Source of the DNA: Sophora flavescens
Taxonomy: Eukaryota; Streptophyta; Magnoliopsida; Fabales; Fabaceae
Assembly (NCBI GenBank): GCA_030762895.1
Contig: CM061067.1
Location: 169,258,518-169,322,517 of the forward strand
Direction: 5' to 3'
DNA: 64,000 bases
The notes under the pieces: model-generated
The model's input: the letters and a program-made list of their open reading frames with translations, nothing else
Told to the model about the DNA's origin: nothing
Database searches by the model: none
Shown here: in pieces, positions 32,424 through 44,235 of the stretch
Position numbering within the stretch: position 1 is the first letter of the stretch
How the letters are laid out: each line of letters opens with the position of its first letter
Made by a program: the position numbers and the translations under genes

Positions 32424-34574
32424 TAGGGGTGGACATCGGTCGGTTACGGTCGGATTCGGGTGAAAAAATCCCAATGAAACTGACTCGTTAAATATGTCAT
32501 CCATTCCCGTCTGTTGCAGCCTTTGGATAGGACGGGTCGGTGTGATGACGAGTTGGCGGGTCAGCGGGCGGGTTGAAGCGGTTGAGGAGAAGAGGAAATG
32601 CAAAAAAAAATAAAGAAGACCAGAAACCAGAAAGTAAACACAGAAACATCAAATTTCAACTACAACAATAACATAAACCCATAAAGTTTGAAACTTTCAT
32701 CAAAACAACTACTTTTTAACAAAAAAGATCAGAGCTTTGAAAAATAAAAGCACCTAATCTTCTCCCTTGTATTCGCAGATCTGGATTACCACTGCTGCGG
32801 AGGACCATCGACGCGTCTCACGGCAGAGTGGAGGACGAAGACACATGCATGGCAGAGCAGCCCAGCGGTGCCGGTCGAAACAGAACAAGGCGCGGTGCTG
32901 GCCAGAGACGGACCGGAGGCGGTTCTTCCAAAACGAGTGAATGAGAAAGTTGCTGGGCGAAAACGAAGAGGCAGAGAGATGAGCGTTGCTGGGTAGTTGA
33001 CGACGAGGAGGCTGATGCTGCTTGCCGGAGATTTAGAAGGGAAAAAGAAGAATGGTTTTTTCTTTCTTGAAAAATATGAGTCTGATTAACAAATTATGTG
33101 ATATGTGTACCTTGTGTAGTGTATAACTAGCTGTACTCTCTTGTGCAGTGTGCAAACCTTGGGCCGCCTAACAAAGAAATTAATGAGTGTGACCACCCTT
33201 CAGCTCCTTGGGCACAACAAAATATATTTAAAAAAGTAGGCTAAATTACAATTTTGGTCCCCCTGTTTTTTCAATTTGGCGAAAATGGTCCCCCAACATT
33301 TTTTTTGGCGAATTTGGTCCTCTTAAAATTCAAATATTGCGAAAATGGTCCCTCCGTCAGGATTCCGTCCAAACAGTAATGGAGGTTGGTGACATGTACT
33401 GCCAACTAATATTTTAAATAATATTGAATATTATTTTTAAAAAATCATAAATAAAAAAATAAAAAATGTAACTTTGGTCTTTGGATAAAGAACCACAGAA
33501 GTCTAATAGCGTTCTCATGTGGGTTTCCTTCTTTCATCGTCTTCAAGCTTCTTCCTTGCAGGGCCACAATCGCGTCTTCTTCTTCGTGCTTCTTCCTCCA
33601 TTATCATCGTCTTCGAGCTTCGACCACCATGGATGGAAAACCCATACCGGTGGAGACAGAGAAACCCATGCCTGTCGAGAAGCAGAAACCCATGTCGACG
33701 AAGACGCATAAATCCAAGCCGGCGCGACGGGGACGCAGAAACCCAGCTTCCACCACCATCGTGGTTCCTTGATTTATGATACAGATTGACGGAGCAGAGA
33801 AGAATGAGGGAGCATTTTGACAAAAAACAAACGCACATACACACAGAGGGGCATAGAAGAATGGGGGTCGATGCTTAGAGATATCAACGAGCTTGATTTT
33901 TATCTGTATGGTGAGGGGTCTCATTGATTTCTAATTTTCTCAGAAATACAAGGGTTCTGTAGTTCAAAAATTAGAGAAGGTGTAGGTGCTGTTTGGGATT
34001 CTGTTGTTAGGGGTTCTGGTTTTCAACAAATTGAGAATGTGTAGGTGGTGTCCTCTCCTAAGTGTATCAGACAGAGAATCGAAGACAAAGTGAAGAACCC
34101 TAACCCCACACACAGTCACGATCGAAGAAGAAGAACCCTAAGTTTTGCTCCAAGTTTAAAAATAGTTTTTCTCCAAAAACCCCACATAAAATAGCCCTGA
34201 CCCCGACGTCACCGACCTCCATTACTGTTTGGACGGAATCCTAACGGAGGGATCATTTTGGCAACATTTGAATTTTAAGAGGACCAAATTTACCAAAAAA
34301 AAAAGTTGGGGGACCATTTTAGCCAAATTGAAAAAATAGGGGGACCAAAATTGCAATTTAGCCAAAAAAGTATATACGTGTGTTATACCATATATACCTT
34401 CGGTCGGTTCGAGTATTGACACGGGGAAAATTTTCTAGACCCGCACTTGACCGTTACCATTCACATGAAACCGATTTTGACCACCCATTGACTCGACCCA
34501 ACCCACCCATTCACTTAATTTTTTTTTCGGTTTTATTAGGTTCGAGTCGGGTCTCGGTTTTTTGTCCAGCCCTA
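32424..34574. mobile_element. Non-autonomous hAT-type DNA transposon
   Basis: Ends TAGGGGTGGACA and (inverted) TAGGGCTGGACA with the 8-bp duplication ACTACAAG at 32416-32423 and 34575-34582. Sub-terminal GGTCGG and CGGGT motifs are on both sides. No transposase domain was seen; about 1 kb is left after removing the inner Mutator-like element. It sits in the copia-2 5' LTR. Confidence 0.9.
33239..34363. mobile_element. Mutator-like element with long TIRs (MULE-1)
   Basis: About 155-bp inverted repeats (33239-33393 and 34209-34363), starting GGCTAAATTACAATTTTGGT on the left and, inverted, GGCTAAATTGCAATTTTGGT on the right. The 9-bp duplication AAAAAAGTA is at 33230-33238 and 34364-34372. The about 0.8-kb interior has short ORFs but no MURA transposase; its GC-richer part at 33500-33780 might be captured host sequence. 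Confidence 0.9.
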
Positions 34575-34702
34575 ACTACAAGCTTACTTATACAATTCAA
34601 ACTCTACTTTCTTGATGAGTCAAAGTTCAAGTCAAACTTTACAACTCAAGTGGTCTTCAAATTGATTTTATATTGTACTTGATTTAATTATCTAACACTT
34701 AC

Positions 34703-35454
34703 ATTAAAAGATCTTAATTATCTGACTATTGATATTCCTACACATTTTTTACACCCTTGCATGGGGAAGAAAGAAAGAAAAGATGTTAAAATATTATCAT
34801 GATACAACATTTTTTCTCACGTACAGTGGGTGTAAGAAAATGATGCGAGTGAAATAGGTGTGAGATCAATGTTTTTCTCTGATTATCTCAAGCAACTACA
34901 TGGGACCAAAAAAACAACTTTAATTTTATTTGTTCCGGTACTCTACCATCTAATTACTTTTGGACAAATGATTAAAGTATATTTTGACGATAATATATTT
35001 GTCCTCTAGTCCTCTGTCATCACTAATTTAAAATTTCTCAATTTTAGTTTCTCACCTAAGAAATAAAACTACGAGTTAAGATGAATATTCTTAGCTACCT
35101 TACTGCTAGCTATAACTAGTTGACAGTAATGTTAAAGGTAAACCTAAAATTAACGTGATAAGCAGCCACCCAGAGGAAATTAAGATTCAGTTCTATCAAT
35201 CCTCAAAGGTGATCATGCAAAAGGTAAAAGCAAGCAAGAAAGAAAAAACAAGAATGTTTTCTTTTCTTAACGAGAGGACATAACAATATGCAAGGCAAAC
35301 ACAAAAAGCGTATTCTTTTCTTCTTCCATGCAACATACTCAATCAAAAGTTCTTTCCCTTCAATCCAAGTTCTCTCTGCAATTTCACTTCACTACAAAAA
35401 CAAAAACCCTTCATCTCTCTAACATATTAATCATTCACCACACAAACCAAAATA
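34703..35454. other. Intergenic, upstream of the LEA_2 gene
   Basis: AT-rich sequence without ORF or recognised repeat. It must hold the promoter and 5' UTR of the gene at 35455, but I see no TATA box that I would commit to. Pyrimidine-rich CTTTTCTTCTTCC at 35316-35330 is typical of plant 5' UTRs. Confidence 0.5.
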
Positions 35455-36138
35455 ATGTACAACAACAGCAATGCAAACATACCCATTCAGCACGTACCGG
35501 GTCCGAACCCGAAACCCATTAAGCGGCACCACACCGCCCGGTACTACGTGCAGCGGGTCCACGACAGCCTCACCACACGGGTCTCCAAGGTCATCTGCGC
35601 CATTTTCTTGAGCCTCCTCTTCATCGTGGGCCTCATCGCCTTCATCCTCTGGCTCAGCCTCCGTCCCCACCGACCCAGATTCTATATCCACGAGTTTTCA
35701 ATCCCGGGTTTGGCCCAAGAATCCGGGTTCCAAAATGCCCAGATCACATTCAACGTAACGGCCCGAAACTCCAACCAGAACATTGGGGTTTATTATGAGT
35801 CCTTGGACGGGTCGGTTTTTTACCGGGACCAGAAAATCGGGTCGAGGCCGTTACTTTTTCCGTTTTATCAGGGACCGAAGAATACGACGGAGGTGGACGG
35901 CGTTCTCAGTGGGGCCACTTTGACCGTTAGTAGCCAGCATTGGGGTGAGTTCCAGAGCGAAAGGGCGCATGGTAGTGTGGTGTTCCGCTTAGAGTTGACG
36001 TCTGTGATTAGATTCAAGATATCACCGTGGGAGAGCAAGCGCCATACGATGCACGCCAACTGTGATGTGGGCGTGGGACCCGATGGCTACATCTTGCTCG
36101 CGTACACGGACAGGAGGTGCCCCGTTTACTTCTCTTGA
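35455..36138 (+). CDS. NDR1/HIN1-like (LEA_2, NHL family) protein
   Basis: An intact single-exon ORF of 227 aa. A basic, Pro-rich cytosolic N terminus of about 45 residues (with RYYVQRVHDSLTTRV) is followed by one membrane helix at about residues 46-68 (ICAIFLSLLFIVGLIAFILW), then a LEA_2 domain with RFYIHEFSIPGL, ITFNVTARNSNQNIGVYYE and the Cys pair near the C terminus (NCDVGVG, RRCPVYFS). This is the layout of NHL proteins, plasma-membrane proteins linked to defence, and NHL26-like proteins of plasmodesmata and phloem. The coding sequence is markedly more GC-rich than its flanks. The start at 35455 follows a stop-free Pro-rich start and a fitting context (AATAATG). Confidence 0.92.
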   Translation: MYNNSNANIPIQHVPGPNPKPIKRHHTARYYVQRVHDSLTTRVSKVICAIFLSLLFIVGLIAFILWLSLRPHRPRFYIHEFSIPGLAQESGFQNAQITFNVTARNSNQNIGVYYESLDGSVFYRDQKIGSRPLLFPFYQGPKNTTEVDGVLSGATLTVSSQHWGEFQSERAHGSVVFRLELTSVIRFKISPWESKRHTMHANCDVGVGPDGYILLAYTDRRCPVYFS

Positions 36139-36329
36139 GAATGATGTCGCTTTGCACCTGACACGGGGCTGAATGTAATTTCATTAACTAATTTGTTTTG
36201 TAATTGAAAATCTATTAACTTCTTTTTTTCATTCACTCTTTTCTCATCTCAATATTTCCTCCGAATATGTATTGCTGTTTTAGATTTTTTGTTTAATATG
36301 CCAAAGTCAGTTTATGTTGGTCCCTTAGG
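36139..36329. other. 3' flank of the LEA_2 gene
   Basis: Probably the 3' UTR. AT-rich with T-runs; no clear AATAAA. No other feature. Confidence 0.4.
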
Positions 36330-37310
36330 CCATTCTTAAATGGGTTTCATTTTGACACGTTACTTATTTTTACTTTTTATAACTTAAACATTCTATCTCT
36401 TCAACTCACCAACTTCAAAAAAATTCTTAAATGAAACCTAGCAGTGAAACCACCTCCTTACATTTCATCCTTACATATACTTTTTGGTATTTAAAAATTG
36501 AAGCTTGGCCTATTAAATAGTATAAAGACCGATCCTTATACAAGGACCGCGTCTTGTTTAGCACCCCTTGTGAAATCCTCTCCAACAAGTAGTGCTTGTT
36601 AAGCCAACACCAACAAAAAAAGCCACCATAGGAGATGGCCTTTGAACACCTTTAATGGATGCTTGTACAATTGAATGTGATGCATGGGTGCTTAATAAGC
36701 ACCCCAAAAGTGGTGAATGCTTGTATAAGCACTCGTAGCTTATGAATTTTCAGGTAGACATTTCAATTTTTTTATTTAAAACAAATTGAATTGTGCAATA
36801 TCCACCTTGTGGGAATATGGCCATTGGGGTGTAGCCGTTTTTCAATGGCTGAAAATAAGACCGTTTGATTTTTTTTTTAACATACTAATTCTTATATATA
36901 AATATGTGATCAACTTCCTATATACAAATTATGTAATTCCATCATTTTAATGTTTTGATTTTATAATTTCATCGTTTGTAATTTTATCATTTTAAATTCT
37001 ATCATATGTTTGAATTTTTATTACAAAATTTGTAAACAAAAATTTCATTTTTTTAATAAAAATATAATATAGTTTTCCTAATTTTATTATTTGATATACC
37101 GAATAATTATGATGTGACAAATAAATTATTGATGAAATATAAGGATGTGTGGAACCTGGTGAGGTCCATTTAATAACTTTTTAGAAGTTGCTCTGTTGCT
37201 GGGTTTGGGAGATGATGTTCTTAAGATATAAAAAGTAAAAATAAGTGATATGTAATGATGGGACCTATTTAAGAACTCCAATAGAGTGTTTTGGGAGATA
37301 ATGCTCCTCC
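36330..37310. mobile_element. Possible non-autonomous DNA element with long inverted ends
   Basis: The left end (36335-36480) and the inverted right end (37145-37310) share blocks such as ACTTATTTTTACTTTTTATA, then TTCTTAAAT/TTAAGAACATC, over about 150 bp with many gaps. About 1 kb in total and no ORF of note. Target duplications not resolved. Confidence 0.45.
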
Positions 37311-37850
37311 ACCCCAACCCAAACACCTTATACTCCATTTTAATTAATTTATAACTCCTTTTTTTATACATAATTTCACACTTCCGTATTGGGATGTATT
37401 ACAGGTAGAAATGAAAAAAATGATTTTAAACCCATACATGATGCCACCATGATGAATAAAATTTATCATCCATTCTAATATAATTTTTCATCATAATACC
37501 AAAAAAAATTAAAATGGTTTGAATATAGGACCAATATGTTCCTCACCTTAAATCACCAAACTATCCTTATAGCTCCCTATTGCTGTTTAGATTTGTAAGT
37601 TGTTATAACTCCGTTTTGTTGTATGACATAATTTTCACACTTCCGTATTGGGATGTATTTACATGGTGAGAAATGAAAAAAAAAATTTGATTTTAAGAGT
37701 TCCCTAATACATGATGCCACCTCGAGTGTTTGATGAATGAAAATTTATCATCTCATTCTAATGTATCATATTTTGTTTTCATCAATAATATCTTGTTACA
37801 TAAATTAAAATTTTATATAATATTAAAATGGTTTGAATATAGGATAGAAT
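37311..37850. repeat. Imperfect direct duplication
   Basis: The segments 37365-37528 and 37621-37844 share CACACTTCCGTATTGGGATG, CATGATGCCACC, AATTTATCAT and AAAATGGTTTGAATATAGGA in the same order. The first copy is about 60 bp shorter, lacking many short pieces. Confidence 0.75.
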
Positions 37851-40794
37851 ATTATTGGTGGGGACTGAGTGTGGTGCGATACATTTAAATAGGACAACAT
37901 ATATCCTCATCCATCTAATGGGTGAGTTAAGTGGTTTTCCATCATCTGAGACTTAATTTACTTTGAAACCAATGGTTTTGAGTCTTTTGACATATATTTT
38001 TTAAAAATTATTCTAATAAAATAATTGTTAAAATATAAATTTAATTTTTTTTACAAATTTGTTACACATAATATATTTTAATTAAATATTACATTTTTTT
38101 ACTGGAATAAAATATTACATATGTATATCAAATAGATTAAAAATGTTACATGATTGCCTGGGTTTTTTGAAATAGAGGATTTCCACCAATTTCATGGTTA
38201 TCCACTTCTTTATAAGAAATTTATACCTTTTATAAATTGAGAATTGAAATTTAATATCATAATTGCGATTTTATGCTACACATTACGTGTGTTTTTGGAT
38301 GAACATTTGATAAATACGATTTTGAGTGTAATTGAGTTTGAAGTTAAATAATTTATATTTGAATGTTGTTTTGATGTAAAACTTTGATAAAATTTAATTA
38401 ACTCAAACCAAGCTTTTATAGCTTTTTAGTAAGGTTATCACCTCAGAGACAAATGAATTTTATCAACAAGAAAAATAAACAACTTATTTTTACTAGAATA
38501 ACACTTGACTGAGGACATAATCAATTATGAAGAACACACAAGTAAAAGGCAATATTGATGGAGCATGATATTTCGATGAATGTTTCAAATGACTAATTAG
38601 CCAGCAAATTCGGCTCATTTAGTAACAAAATTTGAGAGTCAAACTCAAAAAACATAATATAATCATCACATTACATAAGGATCAAGTCCATTACCAAAAG
38701 AATAAACATTACCCCAAAAAAAAATCACTATTTCTATTTTTGTTTTTTTGGTGTAAGACACTAATTTTTTTTACTGCGAGATCTTTGGGTGTAGATAAAA
38801 GAGCAACGACCTCTCTCTATCTGGACGGACTTGAGAATTTTTATTAGAAGATTTGAGAGTGGAAAATAATATAATCTCCTTTAGATTATTTTTGGTGTAA
38901 ATTTTTTTTTACTGTCTTTGGTTATTAAAGGACTTTTTTTGTTTGTGATTTTTATTTTTTAATTTTTGTTCTCAATTGTATTGATTGATTGAGTTTTATC
39001 CCTGAGTTTAGCTAATTGTGTTTTTAACAGTGTTTTACATATTTTAGTTAAATTTTATGTTTTTAGCATTAAACTAATAATATTTTTTTCTTGTTTAAAT
39101 TTGTAAGAAATAATAGCAATTGAATTGCTGCACCAAATAGAAAAAGATGAAAAAAAGGAATAAGCAATTTGAATTCCAACTCAAATTGGAATTGGACTCC
39201 ACTAATAGAAAAAGCCCAAATAAAAATATTGTTGCTTTTGTGGTCTGGACCTTGAAACCAATTCAAATTTTGGTGTTCGAAGAAGACACACAAAGGAGGC
39301 CCACGTGAAGTGAAGTTAGGGAGGCTATGGACAAATGAAAAAAAAATTCTAATTGGTAATGAAAAAAGAGAGAGTACCGCACCAATTACTGAGCCACGAG
39401 TTCTTGCAAATTGGAAAAGGGAAATTGTGTTGGCCTTGCAAGAAGCACTCGGAAGGGTTTGGAATAAATAGCAATTGAAGGCAGCAGCGTGAGGGAGAGC
39501 GTGAACAACAGGAGACAGGAGCCGCACAGCAAAAACGGAACGAGAGAGGATTATACAATTTTGAGGGATAGAAAATGGAGCAATCAAAAGAGTTAAAGCT
39601 GACGAGTAGAGATTCATCATGACTAGAACTGCCTAGATAACTTGTATTGATTCTGGATAATTACTTGTTCTGGTTTGTTTAATTTCAAGTTTTTATTAAC
39701 TGTTTGCATGTTTATCTACTGTATGAATTTTACAATTAGGAAATTCGGATTCATAGTATAGTTGTTGTCTGTGAATGAACGATTTGCGCGTGTTACTTGG
39801 GAATAAGAACACAATCAGATTAATTTTTTTTTGAGGGAAAATCTTTCTTAATGTTTCTGCTATTTGTCTAATGCTCAATGAATTGAATTAGTAACTTAGA
39901 CAGAAATGTTTATTCACCTAAGGAATTACGAGATAAATTACAAAACTCGGTTTCTTGAAATTGGATAAACGGTTCAAGTTAATTTTCACGATCGAACAAG
40001 GAGGAAAGACACGAAAATCTATCCTCTAACAATTTCTTCTTGATTGTTAAAACCTAATCATTCTGTTGCTTATTTTTCTCATCTGAAAAAAATACCAAAA
40101 ATATTTTCTTTTCTTTGTTAAATTTCTATTCTTACTTATTGGCGAAAGCCAATTTCAAACTATTCGGTCGCTCAAAGGAAATTGAGTTGACACATTAATA
40201 GCTAACAGTTCAATCCCTAAGAATAATATTTTTATTACCACAAAAAGATTTGATTTCCTTGTCATAAACTTACCAATTTTGCTTAACATGTAGATAAAAG
40301 ATCAACAACCCCTGTATCCTGCTTTAAATTTACTATCTCTGCATCACTTGAGTGTAAGTTGGCTAACAGCTTGACACAATCAATGCTTGCATAAGAAGAA
40401 CGAGAAACAACTTTTAATTTAATCAGTATATCATTTAAACCCCTTAAAATCCAAATCACCCTTCTAACACACATTACTTAAGAAGTATCAGATATTGAGT
40501 TAACGCATTAAAATAGATTATCTATTTTGTGCAATAGCCAGTCTGGTGCTTTAGATATTCACTCCAGAAGGGACACCTATCGAGTGTACAATGGGCAGCA
40601 TAGATGGCTGCTGCAGCCATGGGCATTACAAACTAATGGTTTGATAGTGCACAAGACCAAATTCTCCATCTACACTATATCTGAAGTGAAGAAATGAAAG
40701 CTATCACATACTATGCACTAATCAATGATTTACAGTGTTATTTAACAGTATAAATTAAAAATATATCACCTCCTACTTAAATTAAAAAAAAAAA
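37851..40794. other. AT-rich intergenic DNA
   Basis: About 2.9 kb with no gene I can support. The longest ORF (39069-39620, minus, 183 codons) has low-complexity hydrophobic content and is not credible. Many A/T runs. A segment near 40540-40640 (CCAGTCTGGTGCTTTAGATA..) looks less AT-rich and could be a gene remnant, unidentified. Confidence 0.5.
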
Positions 40795-42008
40795 GCTAAA
40801 ATGTATTTGTAGTCCCTCTTCTTTTTCACTTTGGTAATAATAGTCCCTCAAGTTATTTTTTGATAAATATAGTCCTCCAAATTTTTCGGAGTTGCAGGAT
40901 ACATCCTTTTGTTGCACTTCTGTCTATTCATTAATGGAAGTTGCATACTTAAAGACCATGGCTGCCACCTGTCAAGTCATCAGTGGTGCCACATTTGAAA
41001 TTATTTATTTAAAAAATAAAAAATATTTAAATAATTAAAATTGAAAGTGAAATTAGTTTTTAATAAATAAATAATTAAAAATAAAAAAATGAGATTTGTT
41101 TTTTTACAAAGAAAAACCCACAGTAGGATAGCATCATCTTCCTCCGTCTAATTCCTTCTCGATAGTCGATACATAGGTCGACCAAAGCCTCCATCTTGCT
41201 GCTTACATCTTCCTTTGTGAGATTTGTTAATCATCAGGGAGATTGGCAAGCACCTCAACCATGGGGATCGTTGAAGCTCCCCTCGCCGCTTCTTGGGGAC
41301 ACCGATGTTTTATTATGAGGTGAGTATAAACCAATGACAAGTGAGAGGTACTTTGTGCTCTGTTTGTGTGTTGTTATTTCTGACTCTGACAATAGGTTTC
41401 TGCTATGGAAAGAAAAAGAGGTATGGCTACTTTCAATGGCATGATGTTGGTCATTAGTCGTGTCTCTGGGCATGAATTTAGTGTTCTTAGGTTCTTTTGT
41501 TGGTAAATTGGAGGATTAGAAGTGGCTTTCAAACATTCGATAATGTTAGGTGCTCTATTATGTATGTATTGGTGTTTTGTTACCCCAGCCCCAATTTCGT
41601 TATCGAACCCTAGCCCAAATTCTCTCACGAACCTTTTCAAATGATGAACCCTAGTGTGTTTTAGTGTTTTTAACCCCCAGTTAAGAAAACATTAGGTACA
41701 AAACTAATTTAAATTTTATATTTAATTATTTTTAAATAATTTTCATATTATTTAAATGTTTTTTCGTATTATTTAAATAATTTTTATTTTTTTAAATAAA
41801 TATTTTTCAATGTGGCAACACTAGTGACTTGACATATGGCAGGCAGGGTCTTAGGTATGCAACTTCCGTTAGTGAATAGACGGAAGTGCAATGGAATGAT
41901 TCTGCAAACTGGGAAAACTTAGAGGACTATATTTGCCAAAAAAAAAAACTCGAGGGACTATTATCACCAAAGTAAAAAAAGAAGAGGGATTAAAAGTGTA
42001 TTTTAGCC
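40795..42008. mobile_element. Mutator-like element with long TIRs (MULE-2)
   Basis: Inverted repeats of about 200 bp: left 40795-40995 from GCTAAAATGTATTTGTAGTC, right about 41815-42008, inverted GGCTAAAATACACTTTTAAT. Shared blocks include GTCCCTC, GGAAGTTGCAT and GTGGCA. It is flanked by A runs, so the 9-bp duplication cannot be placed exactly. The interior (41000-41800) has short ORFs only; a fragment near 41590-41650 reads like the 5' end of a gene. Related in build to MULE-1. Confidence 0.8.
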
Positions 42009-42670
42009 TAAAAAAAATATCGTACTTTTAAGGAACACAAGAAATTCAAGAATGGGGGAACTTGGCGCTCTGATTTCACTTGTCGTAAATTATGGGATTA
42101 CTCGATTACTTTATAATTATGTGTTTCAGTCAATTACCGATCATGTCATATGTCTAAATCTAAGAGTGTTTGGATGAGATGATATGGAACTCTTTCAGCT
42201 TCACTAGTGGTCTCGAATTCGAATATTGACCATGGGAATGCAACAACATTAAAACTCTAGTTTTGCCGTCCTTGTGGTCCTACCCGACTCGAGGGATTAG
42301 TCTTCACAGATACACATAGAGGATACCCTGGAAAATCTAAATCTTTTAACAATGAATCATCATGCATTACTAAACATATTTTTCCTAATCAAGTACCCAA
42401 TTTGATCATTCAAAAAGTAAAAAAGAACCAATATGTTTATTAATTCAGTTATCAATTGGAAGTAAAAAATTATAGTTTAACCACTCAACAATTCTAAACC
42501 CAACTTATCTTATAGTTTCAATAATTGGTTGTGGTATGAGGCTAATTAGTCAAATAACATCATGTGATGGGCGCAACAGAATAAACTAAATTGAAAAACG
42601 AAAAACATCAATAATAAAAATGCAAAATCATGTTGCCCTTGCGAGAGAAATAGCTAGTCATACTATCATA
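42009..42670. other. Intergenic DNA without recognised features
   Basis: No ORF above 60 codons with support and no repeat seen. Confidence 0.5.
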
Positions 42671-42673
42671 TAT

Positions 42674-42993
42674 TGGTACGTTTGGGTAAACAACTTAATT
42701 AAGAGTTTATCATATAAGACCTTATCGCATGAGAGCTTATGTCATAAGCACTTAAAGAAAGAAAAGAAAGAAAGGGGCGTGAGAGGATTCGAATAATGAA
42801 AAACACGGAGAGGGTGTTTAGTGAATAAGCTCTTATGATAATTCCATAAGCTTCTCCCAGTGACTTATGAAAATAAGTCAAAATCTCCTTATGGGATTGC
42901 ATAAGTTATTTTTATAAGCTCTGTCAAACACACTGCATAAGCTTATATCATCAGATAAGTCAAAAGGAGCTTAAATAAGCTCTTCCAAACGCC
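42674..42993. mobile_element. MITE with GTTTGG ends
   Basis: Left GTACGTTTGGGTAAACAACT and inverted right GGTGGCGTTTGGAAGAGCTT share ends, and both sides are rich in AAGCTTAT/ATAAGCTTAT palindromes. About 320 bp, no ORF. Similar palindromic MITEs are common in dicots; the superfamily is not assigned. Confidence 0.65.
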
Positions 42994-43899
42994 ACCGTAT
43001 GAGAGAGAACAATAGATAAATCATGTTGGGTTGCTCTCCATTTCTCGTCAGAAAATGAAGTCCACCATTACAAAAAGTTTTGGGATAATAAATATATAAA
43101 AGGACTAAGCATGTATGATTAATACACATTTATTTTTCCAAAACTTTAAAAATGAAAAGAAATTGACAAACGAGAAATGGAGAGAATTATTGAAAGTCTC
43201 ACATCAACTAGAGATATGATCTAAATAGTTTTTATAAGGTTTGGGCAATTCTTATTTTAAAGTCAATTTCACCCGTATTTATCTATGCTACAAATGTGAT
43301 CCTAGGTGTGAGGGTGTGTCACACATCCCATATTTGAACCTATCATCTGTTATTACTATTTCACTTATTATCTATTATTTGATGAAGGTTGACAGGATAC
43401 TTCGTTTGCTGCAATATTTGGTTCAATTTTGACTAATTTTGGAACTAATTTTTAGCCTCTTTGCCCTGTTATGCATCCACACACCCACACAAGTGTCACC
43501 TAACATATTTGGGATTATGAAAGCATGAAACACTGCTTTCATCTGCCCAACAATATATTATGCATATTAATTTGTATTTCTACTCGAAATTAATATTCTT
43601 GTATACTGTTTTTTACGTTGAATTTGACGTGAACTAAAAAAGTTTTTCTACATTGACGTTGACCATGATTCTTTGCACGTGGTTCGTGTCTGCGGAAAAA
43701 GCATGGAAATGGACAAATATATAGTGGTTGGTACTTTTTTTTTTTATATGTATACAAAATGACATCAAACTTTATGTTAGTACTAATTTTATTCTCGTGC
43801 ATGAAAGTATATTTGAAGTGTTTAATTTTGATGAATTATTATCATAAAAAATTTAATAGCATGAGTCAATCATTTATCGCCATATATATAACTTTCAGG
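42994..43899. other. Intergenic DNA without recognised features
   Basis: AT-rich; no gene or clear repeat seen. Confidence 0.45.
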
Positions 43900-44135
43900 T
43901 AGAGACGGCAAGGTGGGTCGACAAAATGCTATAGTTGTTTTTAGGAACTTAAAAATAAAATAATTGAAAATAATTTTTTTTAGTAAAAAATATCGGGTCA
44001 GCTCACGTAAGGCTGAGTTTGGATACCTATTTTATAATTCATATTGATCCCGGCCTTTTTGGCCCGACCCTATAAAGCCCTAACCCGTATAGGGCTAGCC
44101 CGCGATGGGCCGGGTACCCCATTTTGCCATCCCTA
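43900..44135. mobile_element. hAT-type MITE, 236 bp
   Basis: Ends TAGAGACGGCAAGGTGGG and (inverted) TAGGGATGGCAAAATGGGG with the exact 8-bp duplication CTTTCAGG at 43892-43899 and 44136-44143. Sub-terminal GGCC-rich segment. No coding capacity. Confidence 0.9.
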
Positions 44136-44235
44136 CTTTCAGGATAATTATTATAGGAGTCAAATAAAATATTTTAAATAGCATGATAGTATAAAACAGA
44201 ATGACAATTTTTAAAATATTATATTGATAATTAAA

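Larger units (their letters stand above)
26855..34697 (-). mobile_element. Copia-2: Ty1/copia retrotransposon with nested insertions
   Basis: A minus-strand copia element with short LTRs starting TGTTATCACAAATAC and ending ATCTAACA. The target duplication CTTAC is at 26850-26854 and 34698-34702. Removing the solo LTR (29336-31302) and the hAT insertion (32424-34574) leaves about 3.7 kb, short for copia because most of RT and RNase H is deleted. The primer-binding site and polypurine tract are present. The element is dead. Confidence 0.93.
32187..34697 (-). repeat. Copia-2 5' LTR, interrupted by a hAT element
   Basis: A copy of 26855-27208 in two pieces, 32187-32423 and 34575-34697. The minus-strand primer-binding site TGGTATCGGAGC (plus 32172-32183) is three bases inside its inner end and differs from the tRNA-Met complement at one position. 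Confidence 0.92.

Noticed and set aside
33515..33924. Overlapping ORFs on both strands in MULE-1
   Set aside because: Mutually overlapping short frames with simple-sequence character; none shows a domain.
39069..39620. 183-codon ORF on the minus strand
   Set aside because: Low-complexity, Phe/Leu/Ser-rich translation of AT-rich DNA with no domain and no flanking gene structure.
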